Below, one piece after another: positions 43,492-52,962 of a stretch of 64,000 nt of DNA. The notes beneath the pieces are model-generated. The model did not search any database, was not told where the DNA came from, and saw nothing but the letters and a program-made list of their open reading frames with translations. Source of the DNA: Deltaproteobacteria bacterium. GTDB lineage: Bacteria; Desulfobacterota; Syntrophorhabdia; Syntrophorhabdales; JANXAF01. The DNA lies in contig JAOADT010000010.1 of the NCBI GenBank assembly GCA_026417175.1, positions 1 to 64,000 of the forward strand, written 5' to 3'. The position numbers and the translations under genes were made by a program. Each line of letters opens with the position of its first letter. Position 1 is the first letter of the stretch.

Positions 43492-46400
43492 AAAGAAACG
43501 ATTGTCTTTTTTTCTACGTAAAATATAATTGTCTTTACCGTTTTTTCTGGAAAGATTGAAGAAAGAAGATCCTTATATTTTAAAACCTGTTTTTTATGTT
43601 CCTCGCTTTGTTCACCTGTTTTGTATTCGAGTATGGTTACCTCATTGGGATCTATAACAAGCCTGTCTATTCTGTGGAGGTTCCCGTAAGGATCGCTAAT
43701 CTCGAACTCGTTAAAAGCAATTCTTCCAACCCTCTCCTCAAATAAAGAACAGAGCTCTTTTGAATTAACCGAGGCCATGACCTCTTCAATGATCTCATTA
43801 AAGTCACCTCCATAACCCATCACGCGAGCTTTCTCGGCTAGTGTGTCTTTTATCTTTTCCTTGTGGATCTTTGTGGCATAGTCTATCGATGCAAAAGCAG
43901 CATGAATAAGATCCCCTCTTTTTCTTTCCTCCGTCCTGAGTGAATCAGGATTTCGAACGTCAAATTCATAAGCACACTTGCTTTGAGACACAGAGAGAGT
44001 CTCCTGCAAATACGAAGGTAGCTTTTCTTTTTTTTCCTTCAAACCGTATGTATTTCCAAATTCGTTCTGTAAGAAGTCGAATGGAAACTTGTTGTCTTCT
44101 TTTACAGAACATATTATGTACAATTCGTCCTCAGCCCTTGTAAACGCCACGTAAAGAAGGTTAAGAAACTCCGCAATAATGGATTTTTCTTCAAATGATC
44201 TTATCTTCTTTAATTCTTCGTGACAGTCCGCCAACCATTTCGTGACCTTAACAAGGGTGAAAGTTTTGCCATCGTCAAATGTCACCGCCTTGGGAATACT
44301 TCTAGAATAGTCGAACTCTTCCAAGTATACGAACACTATGGGAAATCCGAGGCCTTTAGACTTATGGATCGTCATCAAGGTTATCGCATCTACACTTCGA
44401 GGAAGTGAGATATCGAAAAGCCCTTTTTCCCCTTCTGAATCGGAAAAAAATTCGATAAAATCTCCTATGTTCCCGTAACCTTTTGTTTCAAAGACATTGG
44501 CTATTTCGAGAAATTTAAGGAGCACCGCTTCTTCGTTCGGAAAGAGATAAAATAGACGGAAATCATTGTATATGAGACATAGAAGATCGTAAATGGGTAA
44601 GTACCCAACAAGTTTGAATATCTTCTGGAAGTGATTATCCCAAAGGTTAGGGTAACTTCTTTGAAAGGTTTTATACAACGGTTCGTCCAAAAAGTTATTT
44701 CTTTTTTGAAGAAGAAGATCTACGGGATCAAAAGCGACACCCTCATGTTTGACAAAGGAATTGTAAAGATCACTCAGGATAAATAAAGAGAAGGAAAAGT
44801 TGTCACTAGGAGAATCGAGAAAACGAAGGAGACTCATGAGTTCGTGGACTATCTTTCTAAATCTTACGTCGAGACTGCTGTATGAGATGAAAGGGACTCT
44901 TACCTCATTTAAGATCGATGCTATTTCTGTAATCTCCTCATTTCTTCTGCCTAGGATGGCAATATCTCTGTAAGAATACCCTCTCTTACACAACTCATCA
45001 ATGTGATAGGTTAGGTAATCTCTTAAGCACTCTTTCTGGTCGTAAGGAACTTTATCTATTTTAACGTATCCCTGGCCTTGTCTTTTTGCCCTCTGTCTTA
45101 CTTCATTGAGTCCTGTAAGAAAAAGTGAATCTTGGTAACTAGAAAGAAGAGTCTCGTTTTTCTCAAATAGATTTTCCACAAATTGAACGATCTTGGGTTT
45201 ACTTCTCCAGTTCACATCCAGTCTTTCGAGTCTCTTATCATTTTTCACAGAGTGGAAGGGGTTCTCATTTTCTAAGCTTTTCATTATCGTGTAATCTGCG
45301 CCCCTAAAACCGTATATTGCCTGCTTGGTATCACCAACAATAAAGAGACTTCCTCCCATAGAAAGAGAGTTTTCTATTAAGGGCTTCAAGTTAAACCACT
45401 GTATGGGAGATGTGTCCTGAAATTCATCGATTAAAAAATGATGTATTGTCTCTCCCATCTTGAAGTATATGTCAGGAACAATGTCTTCAATTAGGATTTG
45501 TGAGATCTTTTTGTTTACATCTTCTATAGATACCCTTCCCTCTCTCTTTTTTATATCTTCCAGTACTTGAGTAAGCTTCATAAAAACCATCATGTAAGGC
45601 TCGTAAAAAGACTGAGAAAAGAGAAATGCATACTGAGAAAGAAGTCTTTGGAATTCAGTCCATAAGTTTTTGACAGTTTCATAAGCTTTTTGTGTTAATT
45701 GGTCCTTTTTTTTCGGCTTATTTACTGGAAGTTTTTTTCCGTACAAATCCATAAATTGCGAAAAGTTCCCTATTGAAGAGATCTCTTGGAATTTGGTTTT
45801 AATTTTAGAAGAGGCATTATACTCAAGTCCGTTATCTTCAATGGTTTTTATTATGGTATCGAGAAGGTGAATCAGTTTTTGCTCATAAAGTTGTAAACGC
45901 TTTCCTTCTTCAGAAAGGGCTACACTGCTTGAGGTTTTGGAAAAATGCTCAAAAAGGTTTCCGAGTTCTCTTAATAATTCCGCCTTTGGATTCCATAGGT
46001 ACTTGTTTTTTTTATCCTCGAGAAGTTCCAAAAGTTTGTTTATAAAGACTTTTCCTTCATCAGAAGTTATCATATGGTCTAAATACACATCGAGCGCGTA
46101 CTCTAAGACTTGTTTATGGGAGAAAAAAAACTCAATCTCAGGTGGATAATTGAAATTAAGAGCTTCTGCCTTAAATACTTTCGCCATAAAGCTATCTATA
46201 GTTCTTATTTGCAAATCAGTGTAGTTCTCAAGAATTTCCTCGATCTTTAATCCGGCTTTGTGCGCTATTTCTTCTTTAGGAAGAGAAAGCATATTCTCAA
46301 ACTCTTCGAGCCTTTTTTTGTCTTCAAAGTAAAGGTCTTTAAGAATTCTCAGTATCCTTTCACGCATCTCGTTTGCAGCGTTGTTAGAAAAAGTAATCGC

Positions 46401-46550
46401 CAACAGATTCTTTAATCCGTTTTGCGGTATCCGATCAGAAAGAAGAAACTGGACGTATCTTTTGGTTAGGGCATCGGTCTTCCCGGAGCCGGCAGACGCT
46501 TTAACAATTATAAAATGAGGAAATCTGAGTTTTATGTCTTTTTCAGTCAA
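43488..46550 (-). CDS. AddA-like UvrD/Rep helicase-nuclease
   Basis: A 1020-aa superfamily 1 helicase with a C-terminal nuclease, as in AddA/RecB. Seen: Walker A ASAGSGKT (18-25), LLAITFSNNAANEMRER, the DEFQDTSPIQW motif II, GDTKQAIYGFRGAD motif III, LDVNWRSKP motif IV, LMTIHKSKGLGFPIV and LLYVAFTRA motifs V and VI. The nuclease domain near the end has GDLIHAA, HRIDRLV, ILEYKTGE and QVLKYKDLL, so all PD-(D/E)XK residues are present. It follows the UvrD-like gene with 8 bp overlap. Confidence 0.87.
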   Translation of the reverse strand: MTEKDIKLRFPHFIIVKASAGSGKTDALTKRYVQFLLSDRIPQNGLKNLLAITFSNNAANEMRERILRILKDLYFEDKKRLEEFENMLSLPKEEIAHKAGLKIEEILENYTDLQIRTIDSFMAKVFKAEALNFNYPPEIEFFFSHKQVLEYALDVYLDHMITSDEGKVFINKLLELLEDKKNKYLWNPKAELLRELGNLFEHFSKTSSSVALSEEGKRLQLYEQKLIHLLDTIIKTIEDNGLEYNASSKIKTKFQEISSIGNFSQFMDLYGKKLPVNKPKKKDQLTQKAYETVKNLWTEFQRLLSQYAFLFSQSFYEPYMMVFMKLTQVLEDIKKREGRVSIEDVNKKISQILIEDIVPDIYFKMGETIHHFLIDEFQDTSPIQWFNLKPLIENSLSMGGSLFIVGDTKQAIYGFRGADYTIMKSLENENPFHSVKNDKRLERLDVNWRSKPKIVQFVENLFEKNETLLSSYQDSLFLTGLNEVRQRAKRQGQGYVKIDKVPYDQKECLRDYLTYHIDELCKRGYSYRDIAILGRRNEEITEIASILNEVRVPFISYSSLDVRFRKIVHELMSLLRFLDSPSDNFSFSLFILSDLYNSFVKHEGVAFDPVDLLLQKRNNFLDEPLYKTFQRSYPNLWDNHFQKIFKLVGYLPIYDLLCLIYNDFRLFYLFPNEEAVLLKFLEIANVFETKGYGNIGDFIEFFSDSEGEKGLFDISLPRSVDAITLMTIHKSKGLGFPIVFVYLEEFDYSRSIPKAVTFDDGKTFTLVKVTKWLADCHEELKKIRSFEEKSIIAEFLNLLYVAFTRAEDELYIICSVKEDNKFPFDFLQNEFGNTYGLKEKKEKLPSYLQETLSVSQSKCAYEFDVRNPDSLRTEERKRGDLIHAAFASIDYATKIHKEKIKDTLAEKARVMGYGGDFNEIIEEVMASVNSKELCSLFEERVGRIAFNEFEISDPYGNLHRIDRLVIDPNEVTILEYKTGEQSEEHKKQVLKYKDLLSSIFPEKTVKTIIFYVEKKTIVSL

Positions 46551-48174
46551 AAAGCCCCACCTTTTTGGGTTTTTTAGTCTTAACCTTCACTATTCTTTCT
46601 ATTAAATAGGGGGGAATTTCCCTTAAAAAAGGTGATTCCCTTTTGTTTTGGCTGTGGATCAAAAATAGTTCATCTTTTGCTCTAGTCATTCCCACATAAA
46701 GTAGCCGCCTTTCTTCCTCAATATCGAAGTCTTTTTTTCGATTCATTGGTATACTCCCGTCATCGAGACCGACGATAAAGACACATGAGAATTCTAGACC
46801 TTTCACTCTATGAATAGTCGTCAAGGTCACTGTATCCGATTTAGGATTATAATCATCACTGGGTGTGAGAAGATACAAATCTGGCAAAGCTTCATGTATT
46901 GGGATGTCGTAGTAGATTTCCTGAATTAACTCTGAAAGGGCAGGATATTTCTCTTTAATAAACGGATATTTATGCAAAAACTGCCTAGCATGCACTGGGT
47001 TTTCCTCTCTATATCCGCTTTTTAGTAATAACATTTTTATTTCAGAGAGGAACTCTCTCAAGACAGCTCCTTCCTTCGAAAATCTTCCACCTATGATCTG
47101 GTAAGGTATTCCTGAGCTTTCGAAAGATCCCTTTAAAAAAGCCGCATCTTCATGGGTCCTGTATATGACGGCAAAATCCGAAAAGCTCAGATCTTTTTTT
47201 GCATTTTTGCTATCGGTTCTAAGCGCACTTAGACTACTTAACCCCCCCATCTTATTTTCAATCTCTTCGACTATGAAATCTCCAGCTGCCCAAGGATGAG
47301 AGACGGTTATAACCTTTATAAGTGGTCCCCCATCCCTTCTAGCGACTAACGGATTTTCAAGCCTGTTTTTATTATTTTTTATAAGACTGGTCGATGCCTC
47401 TATTATGGCCCTTGTGGACCTATAATTTTCGGTAAGTCGCAGTATGTCACAATCAGGATGATCTTTTTCAAAGAAGAGGAATATTCTCACATCAGATCCT
47501 CTGAATCCGTAAATGGACTGGTCTGCGTCTCCAACCGCGCATATGGAGCTACTGTGGATTTTTGCTAATTCTGAAATAAATACATATTGAGCTGGGTTCA
47601 GATCCTGAAACTCATCTACTATTATATGCTTTATCTTTGTTTTCCAATGAATTTTCCAGAGTATCTCGGGCGGACGAAGGATCAAATCCTCATAATCGTA
47701 CAATTCCCTTTCTTTTAGCCTTTTTTGGTACTCCTCGTATATATGATCGGTTTCCTGGAATAACATTTGATTTTTTTTCTTTTGAATTCTTTTGAGCTCA
47801 AATTTTGCCTTTCTTTCATCTTTCAGAATCTCTTTCAAAAGAGAAAGCTGGCCCTCCCTGTCTATAACATCTATTTCTCTCCCTGTAAAATCTTTTATTA
47901 TCCTAAGCCCGAGCTTATGGATTGTCCCAATAAAGATTTCCTTGTATGATTCACCAATAGAGCTTTTGATTCTCTCTTTAAGTTCAAGCGCTGCCCTGTT
48001 AGTGAAGGTTATAGATATTATGGAGGAAGGTTCTACTCCTTGTTTTACAAGACTTTCAATTCTTTTGGCTATTGAGTAAGTCTTTCCTGTACCGGGACCG
48101 GCTATTACCAGGACGTGTTTTGAAGTGCTATTACATACACTTTTTTGTCCTTCATTCAGCTCTTCCACATTCAA
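46543..48174 (-). CDS. Compact UvrD/PcrA-type helicase
   Basis: A 543-aa superfamily 1A DNA helicase. Complete motifs: AGPGTGKT (25-32), ISITFTNRAALELKER, VDEFQDLNPAQY, VGDADQSIYGFRGSD, LTENYRSTRAI, TTIHRVKGLEFSCVF and LLYVGMTRAKDELFL. It is about 150-200 residues shorter than PcrA/UvrD, mostly in the accessory subdomains and C-terminus. It is the first gene of the recombination operon, 3 bp downstream of the Hsp20 stop on the same strand, and overlaps the AddA-like gene by 8 bp. Confidence 0.88.
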   Translation of the reverse strand: MNVEELNEGQKSVCNSTSKHVLVIAGPGTGKTYSIAKRIESLVKQGVEPSSIISITFTNRAALELKERIKSSIGESYKEIFIGTIHKLGLRIIKDFTGREIDVIDREGQLSLLKEILKDERKAKFELKRIQKKKNQMLFQETDHIYEEYQKRLKERELYDYEDLILRPPEILWKIHWKTKIKHIIVDEFQDLNPAQYVFISELAKIHSSSICAVGDADQSIYGFRGSDVRIFLFFEKDHPDCDILRLTENYRSTRAIIEASTSLIKNNKNRLENPLVARRDGGPLIKVITVSHPWAAGDFIVEEIENKMGGLSSLSALRTDSKNAKKDLSFSDFAVIYRTHEDAAFLKGSFESSGIPYQIIGGRFSKEGAVLREFLSEIKMLLLKSGYREENPVHARQFLHKYPFIKEKYPALSELIQEIYYDIPIHEALPDLYLLTPSDDYNPKSDTVTLTTIHRVKGLEFSCVFIVGLDDGSIPMNRKKDFDIEEERRLLYVGMTRAKDELFLIHSQNKRESPFLREIPPYLIERIVKVKTKKPKKVGLFD

Positions 48175-48177
48175 AGA

Positions 48178-48627
48178 TCATTCAATTTCTATCTTGATTT
48201 CTCTTGGTATGGTCTTTTCAAGCTTTGGTATAACAATTTTCAGAACCCCATCTTTGTAAGATGCTTTAGCTTTGTCTGCTAATATCTCACAGGGAAGGGG
48301 TATTATTCTGTGAAAAATTCCGTGGAACCTCTCCGATCTGAAAAAGCTTTCAATGTCTGACTCTTCTTCTCTCTTTCTCTCCCCTGATATTATCAGTTTT
48401 TCCTCTGATACGGTTATGGAGATGTCCTCAGGGTTCACTGCCGGAAGATCTGCATATATGACAATATCCTTTACTTTTTCGATCACATCTACAGGGAATG
48501 ACCAGGCCCGTTCCTCTACCACGGGAAAAATAGGTTTTCCAAAAAATTCATCAAAGATTCTATCCATCTCCTGTTTAATAGAGAGGAACTCCGATTCCCA
48601 TATAGATCTCCAAGGCGTGATTGGCAT
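48178..48627 (-). CDS. Small heat-shock protein, Hsp20 family
   Basis: Chaperone that holds unfolding proteins. 149 aa with the alpha-crystallin domain (about 45-140): VDVIEKVKDIVIYADLP, then ISGERKREEE and the conserved YKDGVLKIVIPK, close to the A-x-x-x-n-G-v-L signature. The C-terminal I-x-I-type tail is short (EIKIEIE). Ribosome site AAGGAGGACAG upstream. It lies just ahead of the UvrD-like gene, 3 bp apart. Confidence 0.93.
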   Translation of the reverse strand: MPITPWRSIWESEFLSIKQEMDRIFDEFFGKPIFPVVEERAWSFPVDVIEKVKDIVIYADLPAVNPEDISITVSEEKLIISGERKREEESDIESFFRSERFHGIFHRIIPLPCEILADKAKASYKDGVLKIVIPKLEKTIPREIKIEIE

Positions 48628-48670
48628 TCCCTGTCCTCCTTTTCCTGTTTCTTTTTACCCCTCTTTTTTT

Positions 48671-48676
48671 TATAAT
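48671..48676 (+). promoter_or_regulatory. TATAAT -10 element
   Basis: A TATAAT in the spacer between the divergent hsp20 and radical SAM genes; no clear -35 (TTTCTT-like). If used, transcription starts near 48683, which would exclude the ATG at 48681 and favour the one at 48708. Confidence 0.4.
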
Positions 48677-48707
48677 TTTAATGGATTTGCATTTTTTTTC
48701 AAGTTTT

Positions 48708-49616
48708 ATGTTTGTACCTTCATATCTTAAGCTTAAAGAAGAAGGTTTGCTTGAGGAAAGGATAAAACTCTTAGAAGACATGATGGATCCTTGTAGACTT
48801 TGTCCCAGGTCCTGCAATGCAAAAAGAAAAAGGGATGATCTTGGTTACTGCAAGGCGCCACATGAGCTATACGTTTCTTCGTTTTTTGCCCATTTTGGTG
48901 AGGAAAGGCCTCTTGTGGGCGTTTACGGTTCAGGCACGATCTTTCTGACCTTTTGTAACTTAAAATGTGTTTTCTGCCAGAACTACGATATAAGTATATA
49001 CGGTTATGGAGAGAAGATCTCTGTAACTGAGATGGCAAAGATTATGCTTAAATTGCAAAGGATGGGTTGTCACAACATAAATTTCGTCACCCCAACTCAT
49101 TACGTTCCCCAAATAGTAAAAGCGGTATCTATAGCGGCAGAGGAGGGACTCTGTCTACCCCTTGTTTACAATTGTGGCGGATATGAATCAGAAGAAGTCA
49201 TAAGACTTTTGGAAGGTATCTTCGATATTTATATGCCTGATGTAAAATTTCTTGATCCGTACCTTGCTCAAAGATATCTCAACGCGAAGAACTATCCTGA
49301 AGTTGTAAAGCGCGTACTCAAAGAAATGCATAGACAGGTTGGTGATCTAGTGCTTGACGAAAACACTATAGCAACTAGAGGCCTTTTGATAAGGCATCTT
49401 GTTATGCCATCATGTGGAGAGGACACGAAAAGGATTTTAAGATTTATAAGAGATGAGATTTCCGAAAATGCCTTTGTTAATGTAATGGCCCAGTATAGAC
49501 CGTGCTATAGGGCAGCAGATTTTCCTGAAATTGCTCGTAGAATTACATCAATAGAGTATTATGAGGCTTTTGAGTACGCAAAAACCATCGGGTTAAAACG
49601 GGCTTCTAATCACTGA
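48708..49616 (+). CDS. PflX-type radical SAM protein (COG1313)
   Basis: A radical SAM protein of the PflX group, related to pyruvate formate-lyase activases; the target is unknown. Seen: N-terminal C-R-L-C-P-R-S-C cluster, GSGTIFLTFCNLKCVFCQN with the C-x3-C-x2-C motif, NINFVTPTHY, and DIYMPDVKF. The start is uncertain: ATG 48708 (302 aa) is preferred because a TATAAT lies at 48671; ATG 48681 is the alternative, and the frame is open to 48621. Its last 11 bp overlap the convergent lipoprotein gene. Confidence 0.87.
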   Translation: MFVPSYLKLKEEGLLEERIKLLEDMMDPCRLCPRSCNAKRKRDDLGYCKAPHELYVSSFFAHFGEERPLVGVYGSGTIFLTFCNLKCVFCQNYDISIYGYGEKISVTEMAKIMLKLQRMGCHNINFVTPTHYVPQIVKAVSIAAEEGLCLPLVYNCGGYESEEVIRLLEGIFDIYMPDVKFLDPYLAQRYLNAKNYPEVVKRVLKEMHRQVGDLVLDENTIATRGLLIRHLVMPSCGEDTKRILRFIRDEISENAFVNVMAQYRPCYRAADFPEIARRITSIEYYEAFEYAKTIGLKRASNH

Positions 49617-49887
49617 GTCTCTTTCTCAAAATCTCGTTTGCTCTTAAGACCTCGTTTACATCTTTCCCTTGTATCTCCCATGTATAATTTCCCTTCCCGT
49701 CCCTTTTGAGTTTTATCTTTATGTCAGTCTTTATATTCTTTTTCAATTCTTCTATTTGTTTTTCATACTTCTCTTGGATTTTTTTCTCCTGCTCTTTAGT
49801 TAAGTAATTAATATCTTTTGTTTTTTCACATCCAACAAGAAAGAAAATAAAAATAATACAAACAACAGAATATCGCTTAAAAAGCAT
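49606..49887 (-). CDS. Small predicted lipoprotein
   Basis: 93 aa with a signal sequence and lipobox L-V-G-C, so C20 would be lipidated and anchor the protein to a membrane. The rest is a Lys/Glu-rich helical stretch (about 30-60) and a short beta-like region ending KRLSD. No family recognised. It converges with the PflX-type gene, overlapping 11 bp, and diverges from the GGQ rescue factor gene. Confidence 0.75.
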   Translation of the reverse strand: MLFKRYSVVCIIFIFFLVGCEKTKDINYLTKEQEKKIQEKYEKQIEELKKNIKTDIKIKLKRDGKGNYTWEIQGKDVNEVLRANEILRKRLSD

Positions 49888-49894
49888 ACAAAAA

Positions 49895-49903
49895 TGGTAT
49901 AAT
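49895..49903 (+). promoter_or_regulatory. Extended -10 promoter of the GGQ factor gene
   Basis: TGGTATAAT is a perfect extended -10 element (TGnTATAAT), 20 bp before the ATG at 49924. There is no good -35, as often with extended -10 promoters. Confidence 0.5.
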
Positions 49904-49923
49904 GAAAAAAGAGATATTTCAAC

Positions 49924-50340
49924 ATGACATTCATAAGCCCTAAAAAAGAAAAAGCATTAAAGGAAAAGATGGAACAACTAGGGATCAGAGAATCAGATAT
50001 TGAGGAAAAGTTTGTTCGTTCAGGAAAGCCGGGAGGTCAAAACGTCAACAAGGTTTCCACGTGTGTCTATCTGAAACATATTCCTACTGGTATAGAGGTT
50101 AAATGTCAGAAAGAGAGATCCCAGGCCCTAAACAGGTTTCTTGCGAGAAGAATATTGGTGGAGAAATTAGAAGAACTTATAAAAGGTGAAGAAGCAGAAA
50201 GAAGAAAGAAAATAGAAAAGATTAGAAGGCAAAAAAGAAAAAGGACCAAAAGAGCGAAAGAAAAAATTTTACGTCTGAAACACATTATATCTGAAAAGAA
50301 AAAGGAAAGAAGATTCGTACCAGATCCCTCAGATCTTTAA
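49924..50340 (+). CDS. Peptide chain release factor-like protein (GGQ, ribosome rescue type)
   Basis: A GGQ-domain-only protein of 138 aa, similar to C12orf65/mtRF-R-like rescue factors, expected to hydrolyse peptidyl-tRNA on stalled ribosomes. Seen: [15 protein letters not shown] with GGQ at 37-39, [19 protein letters not shown], and a very basic C-terminal tail (about 85-130) of the kind that enters the mRNA channel. It lacks the codon-reading domain of RF1/RF2. It is 45 bp ahead of the cyclase gene on the same strand. Confidence 0.87.
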   Translation: MTFISPKKEKALKEKMEQLGIRESDIEEKFVRSGKPGGQNVNKVSTCVYLKHIPTGIEVKCQKERSQALNRFLARRILVEKLEELIKGEEAERRKKIEKIRRQKRKRTKRAKEKILRLKHIISEKKKERRFVPDPSDL

Positions 50341-50384
50341 GAATTGTTAAAAAATGGCTCCTTTAGGCGATAATTATTGTAGAA

Positions 50385-52958
50385 ATGTACAAAAGCGAGA
50401 ACGAGAAGTCATCCTCAAGGGACATAGCCGTATTATTTACAGATATTGTTAATTCCACAGACTACTTTAAGAAATACGGAGACACTAAAGGCAGAAAAAT
50501 GCTCAAACTTCATGTGGAAATTGCGTCTCCATGCATTTATGCGTTTGGCGGTTTTCTTTTAAAGACTGTGGGTGATTCCATAATGGCCTATTTTAATGAT
50601 CCAAAGGATGCGTTAAAAGCTGCGATTCTCATTCAGCAGAAATTCGAAAAGTTCAGGCTTGAAAATCCTGAGGAGGGTATTCATCTTAGGATCGGAATAC
50701 ATTATGGAAAGACCATTATCGAGGAGAAAGATATATTTGGTGATGTTGTAAATATTGCTTCTAGACTTACGGACTTATCGGACGTTGACGGAATCCTGAT
50801 CTCCGAAAATGTATTTTTCCACGTAAAAAACATACCAAATGTCCATTTCAAAGAATTCCTGGAGCCAAAAGGCATAGAGATACTAAAGGATACACCCATT
50901 TATAGAGTGGTTTGGGAAAAGGACGCAAGATTTGAGCCCGAAAAAAGGATTTGTATATTCCTCAATCTGATCAGACCCCTAGACGCCAACGGGACACTTC
51001 TAGTTTTAGAGAAGCTTAGTCCGGAGATCTCTAAAAATACAGAGATTCTATCAGAGGACACACTACTTCTCGTTCCTAAAAGCGAAGTTACTCTTATTCA
51101 ATCCGTCGAAAAAGTGAGGTTCGCTGTAGTTTTTCAATGCATGAAGCACGATATCAAGGGGTTGTACCCATTTAGAATGGTAGTAGATGTTTTGCCACAA
51201 AAGGATATCTCACTAAGACAGCAGAAATCGGTAATACCTTGGCATAGAATAGACCCGGGAGGGGTATTTATCTCTTCGTCGGCTATTGACTCAGTAAGTG
51301 AACCATTGTTCGTAGATAGGGAGTCAAGGATAGAGGTTAATGGTAAAGTTTTTTATCTCAAAATGAAGATATTTGATGAAGAAAATGTCCCTACCTTCGA
51401 TTCAGACTTTAGAAAACTTTTAAATGCTGGGGAAAGGAATCCCTGTTTTTATTGTGGAGACAGAAGACATAAACCCTCCAATTGTCCTTCAAAAAAGATG
51501 CTTGATTTTACCACACGGATAGAAGAAATAGGTTACTTAAGTCTAGAAGAAATAGAAAAGGCGTTTTTTAAGTACGTTTTGTGTGACTCAAAAACCATAG
51601 AAGAGATGGATTCTGCAAAAGAGGCAGATTCTTCTGATCTTCTCAAAAAAGTCCATCAAGGTTTTTATGAGGCAAAAAGAGTATTTCAGCTTAGGTTTTT
51701 GAGATCTATTTTAGACAAAAGGAACCAGGAGTGGGAACTCTTAAAAAAAACAAGAGAAACAGATCCAAAAGGGGGTATCTTGTGGTTAGCTCTGGATTCC
51801 ATAAGAGTTGGTGACTATAAGAAAGTGTCTGAGTTGCTAAACCGTGCTGAGGATGAAAAAAAGGATCTATTTGCAATTTTTTGCCTTAAGGGCTTTTACC
51901 AGATTGAATTAGACCATGAGGAAGAAGCCAAAAGCAACTTCTACTTGGCGCTTAGGGAAGCGAAGACACAATCGGAGAAAATATACGTGCTACTATTGCT
52001 TTCGCGTCTAAATTTTGTTTGTGGAGACATAAAGAAGGCATCGGAATTTTTAAAGCAAATTTTCAATCTTTACTATGAGTGTCTAGAAGCACGATACTTT
52101 GATATGATTTTAAGGCTCTATAGTTCAAGATTGTACGAAAAGGAGAAAGAAGCATATATAAAAAAAATTATTCGTATTGCTGAGATACACCGAGAATACT
52201 ACATCTATACCTTATTCGATGCAGACCTAACCCCCTTTTCAAAAAGTATTAAAGATGAACTTAAAGCCCTTGCGCTGAAAGAGAAAAAAGAAGCTGAAGA
52301 ATTACTAGTCCAGGCTGAGAAACTCTATAACTCATCGACCCATTTTCTATTAGAAAAAGAAGCAAAAGATATATCCTCCACACTCCATTTAGGAAAGGAA
52401 ATGGTAGCAAAGGGAGGCTACTTTGGCTTTCTTGATGCAAAAGATATGTTTAGAAGAGCACATGAAAGGATGAGAGAGATAAGAGAACAAAGAATTGTAG
52501 AATGGGAGACTGAAAAGAAATCGCTAAAAAAGAAGCTCACTTCTCTAAAAGCTTTCATAGATAGTTATCCATATATGTATTTCTTAAGAAAGGTGAAAAC
52601 AGAGATGTCTCAAATTCTAAGAAAACTGAGCGAGCTAGAAAAAGTGAACTCTTTCGCCTTGTGGAAAGAAAAGAAGACCGAAATCGAGGCTCAGGCAGCG
52701 GAACTGGAAAAAAAATTAAAAAAAGCCGAAGACATCATGTATGGAATCAAGCTAGTAGAGAGATTTCTTAAAGTATGTACCTTTTTTCTCATCATCATAT
52801 CCCTTTTGACCTTTTTGGTATTCCCCCTCTTTTCAGGCCACTTCCACAAGATCGTACGTTATGATTTCGTACAGTTTCAAAAAACCTTTTTTGTTGGGGG
52901 ACTGATTTTTTCCTTAATAATCTCTTTTTACTCCGCCGTCAGAAACACAAATAAGTAA
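50385..52958 (+). CDS. Class III adenylate/guanylate cyclase with CCHC zinc knuckle and C-terminal membrane anchor
   Basis: An 857-aa protein. Residues 12-180 are a class III nucleotide cyclase: metal Asp D20 in FTDIVNST and D64 in TVGDSIMA, with N123 and R127 in DVVNIASR; K60 and D120 suggest ATP as substrate. Residues 180-345 are an unassigned domain. Residues 354-367 form an exact C-x2-C-x4-H-x4-C zinc knuckle. Residues 400-640 look like helical, TPR-like repeats, 650-790 are coiled coil, and two hydrophobic segments end the protein (about 795-820 and 832-850). The combination is unfamiliar. Convergent with endonuclease V, 4 bp apart. Confidence 0.82.
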   Translation: MYKSENEKSSSRDIAVLFTDIVNSTDYFKKYGDTKGRKMLKLHVEIASPCIYAFGGFLLKTVGDSIMAYFNDPKDALKAAILIQQKFEKFRLENPEEGIHLRIGIHYGKTIIEEKDIFGDVVNIASRLTDLSDVDGILISENVFFHVKNIPNVHFKEFLEPKGIEILKDTPIYRVVWEKDARFEPEKRICIFLNLIRPLDANGTLLVLEKLSPEISKNTEILSEDTLLLVPKSEVTLIQSVEKVRFAVVFQCMKHDIKGLYPFRMVVDVLPQKDISLRQQKSVIPWHRIDPGGVFISSSAIDSVSEPLFVDRESRIEVNGKVFYLKMKIFDEENVPTFDSDFRKLLNAGERNPCFYCGDRRHKPSNCPSKKMLDFTTRIEEIGYLSLEEIEKAFFKYVLCDSKTIEEMDSAKEADSSDLLKKVHQGFYEAKRVFQLRFLRSILDKRNQEWELLKKTRETDPKGGILWLALDSIRVGDYKKVSELLNRAEDEKKDLFAIFCLKGFYQIELDHEEEAKSNFYLALREAKTQSEKIYVLLLLSRLNFVCGDIKKASEFLKQIFNLYYECLEARYFDMILRLYSSRLYEKEKEAYIKKIIRIAEIHREYYIYTLFDADLTPFSKSIKDELKALALKEKKEAEELLVQAEKLYNSSTHFLLEKEAKDISSTLHLGKEMVAKGGYFGFLDAKDMFRRAHERMREIREQRIVEWETEKKSLKKKLTSLKAFIDSYPYMYFLRKVKTEMSQILRKLSELEKVNSFALWKEKKTEIEAQAAELEKKLKKAEDIMYGIKLVERFLKVCTFFLIIISLLTFLVFPLFSGHFHKIVRYDFVQFQKTFFVGGLIFSLIISFYSAVRNTNK
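51444..51485 (+). other. CCHC zinc knuckle coding segment
   Basis: Codons for C354, C357, H362 and C367 of the cyclase protein, spaced as in retroviral nucleocapsid and eukaryotic RNA-binding zinc knuckles (C-x2-C-x4-H-x4-C), with the usual Gly after the second Cys (C-F-Y-C-G). Such knuckles bind single-stranded nucleic acid or protein. Confidence 0.75.
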
Positions 52959-52962
52959 CTTC

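Noticed and set aside
48621-48707. Hydrophobic N-terminus for the PflX-type protein, starting at 48621
   Set aside because: That stretch is encoded by the T-rich divergent spacer and by the 5' end of hsp20 read on the other strand; PflX proteins are soluble.
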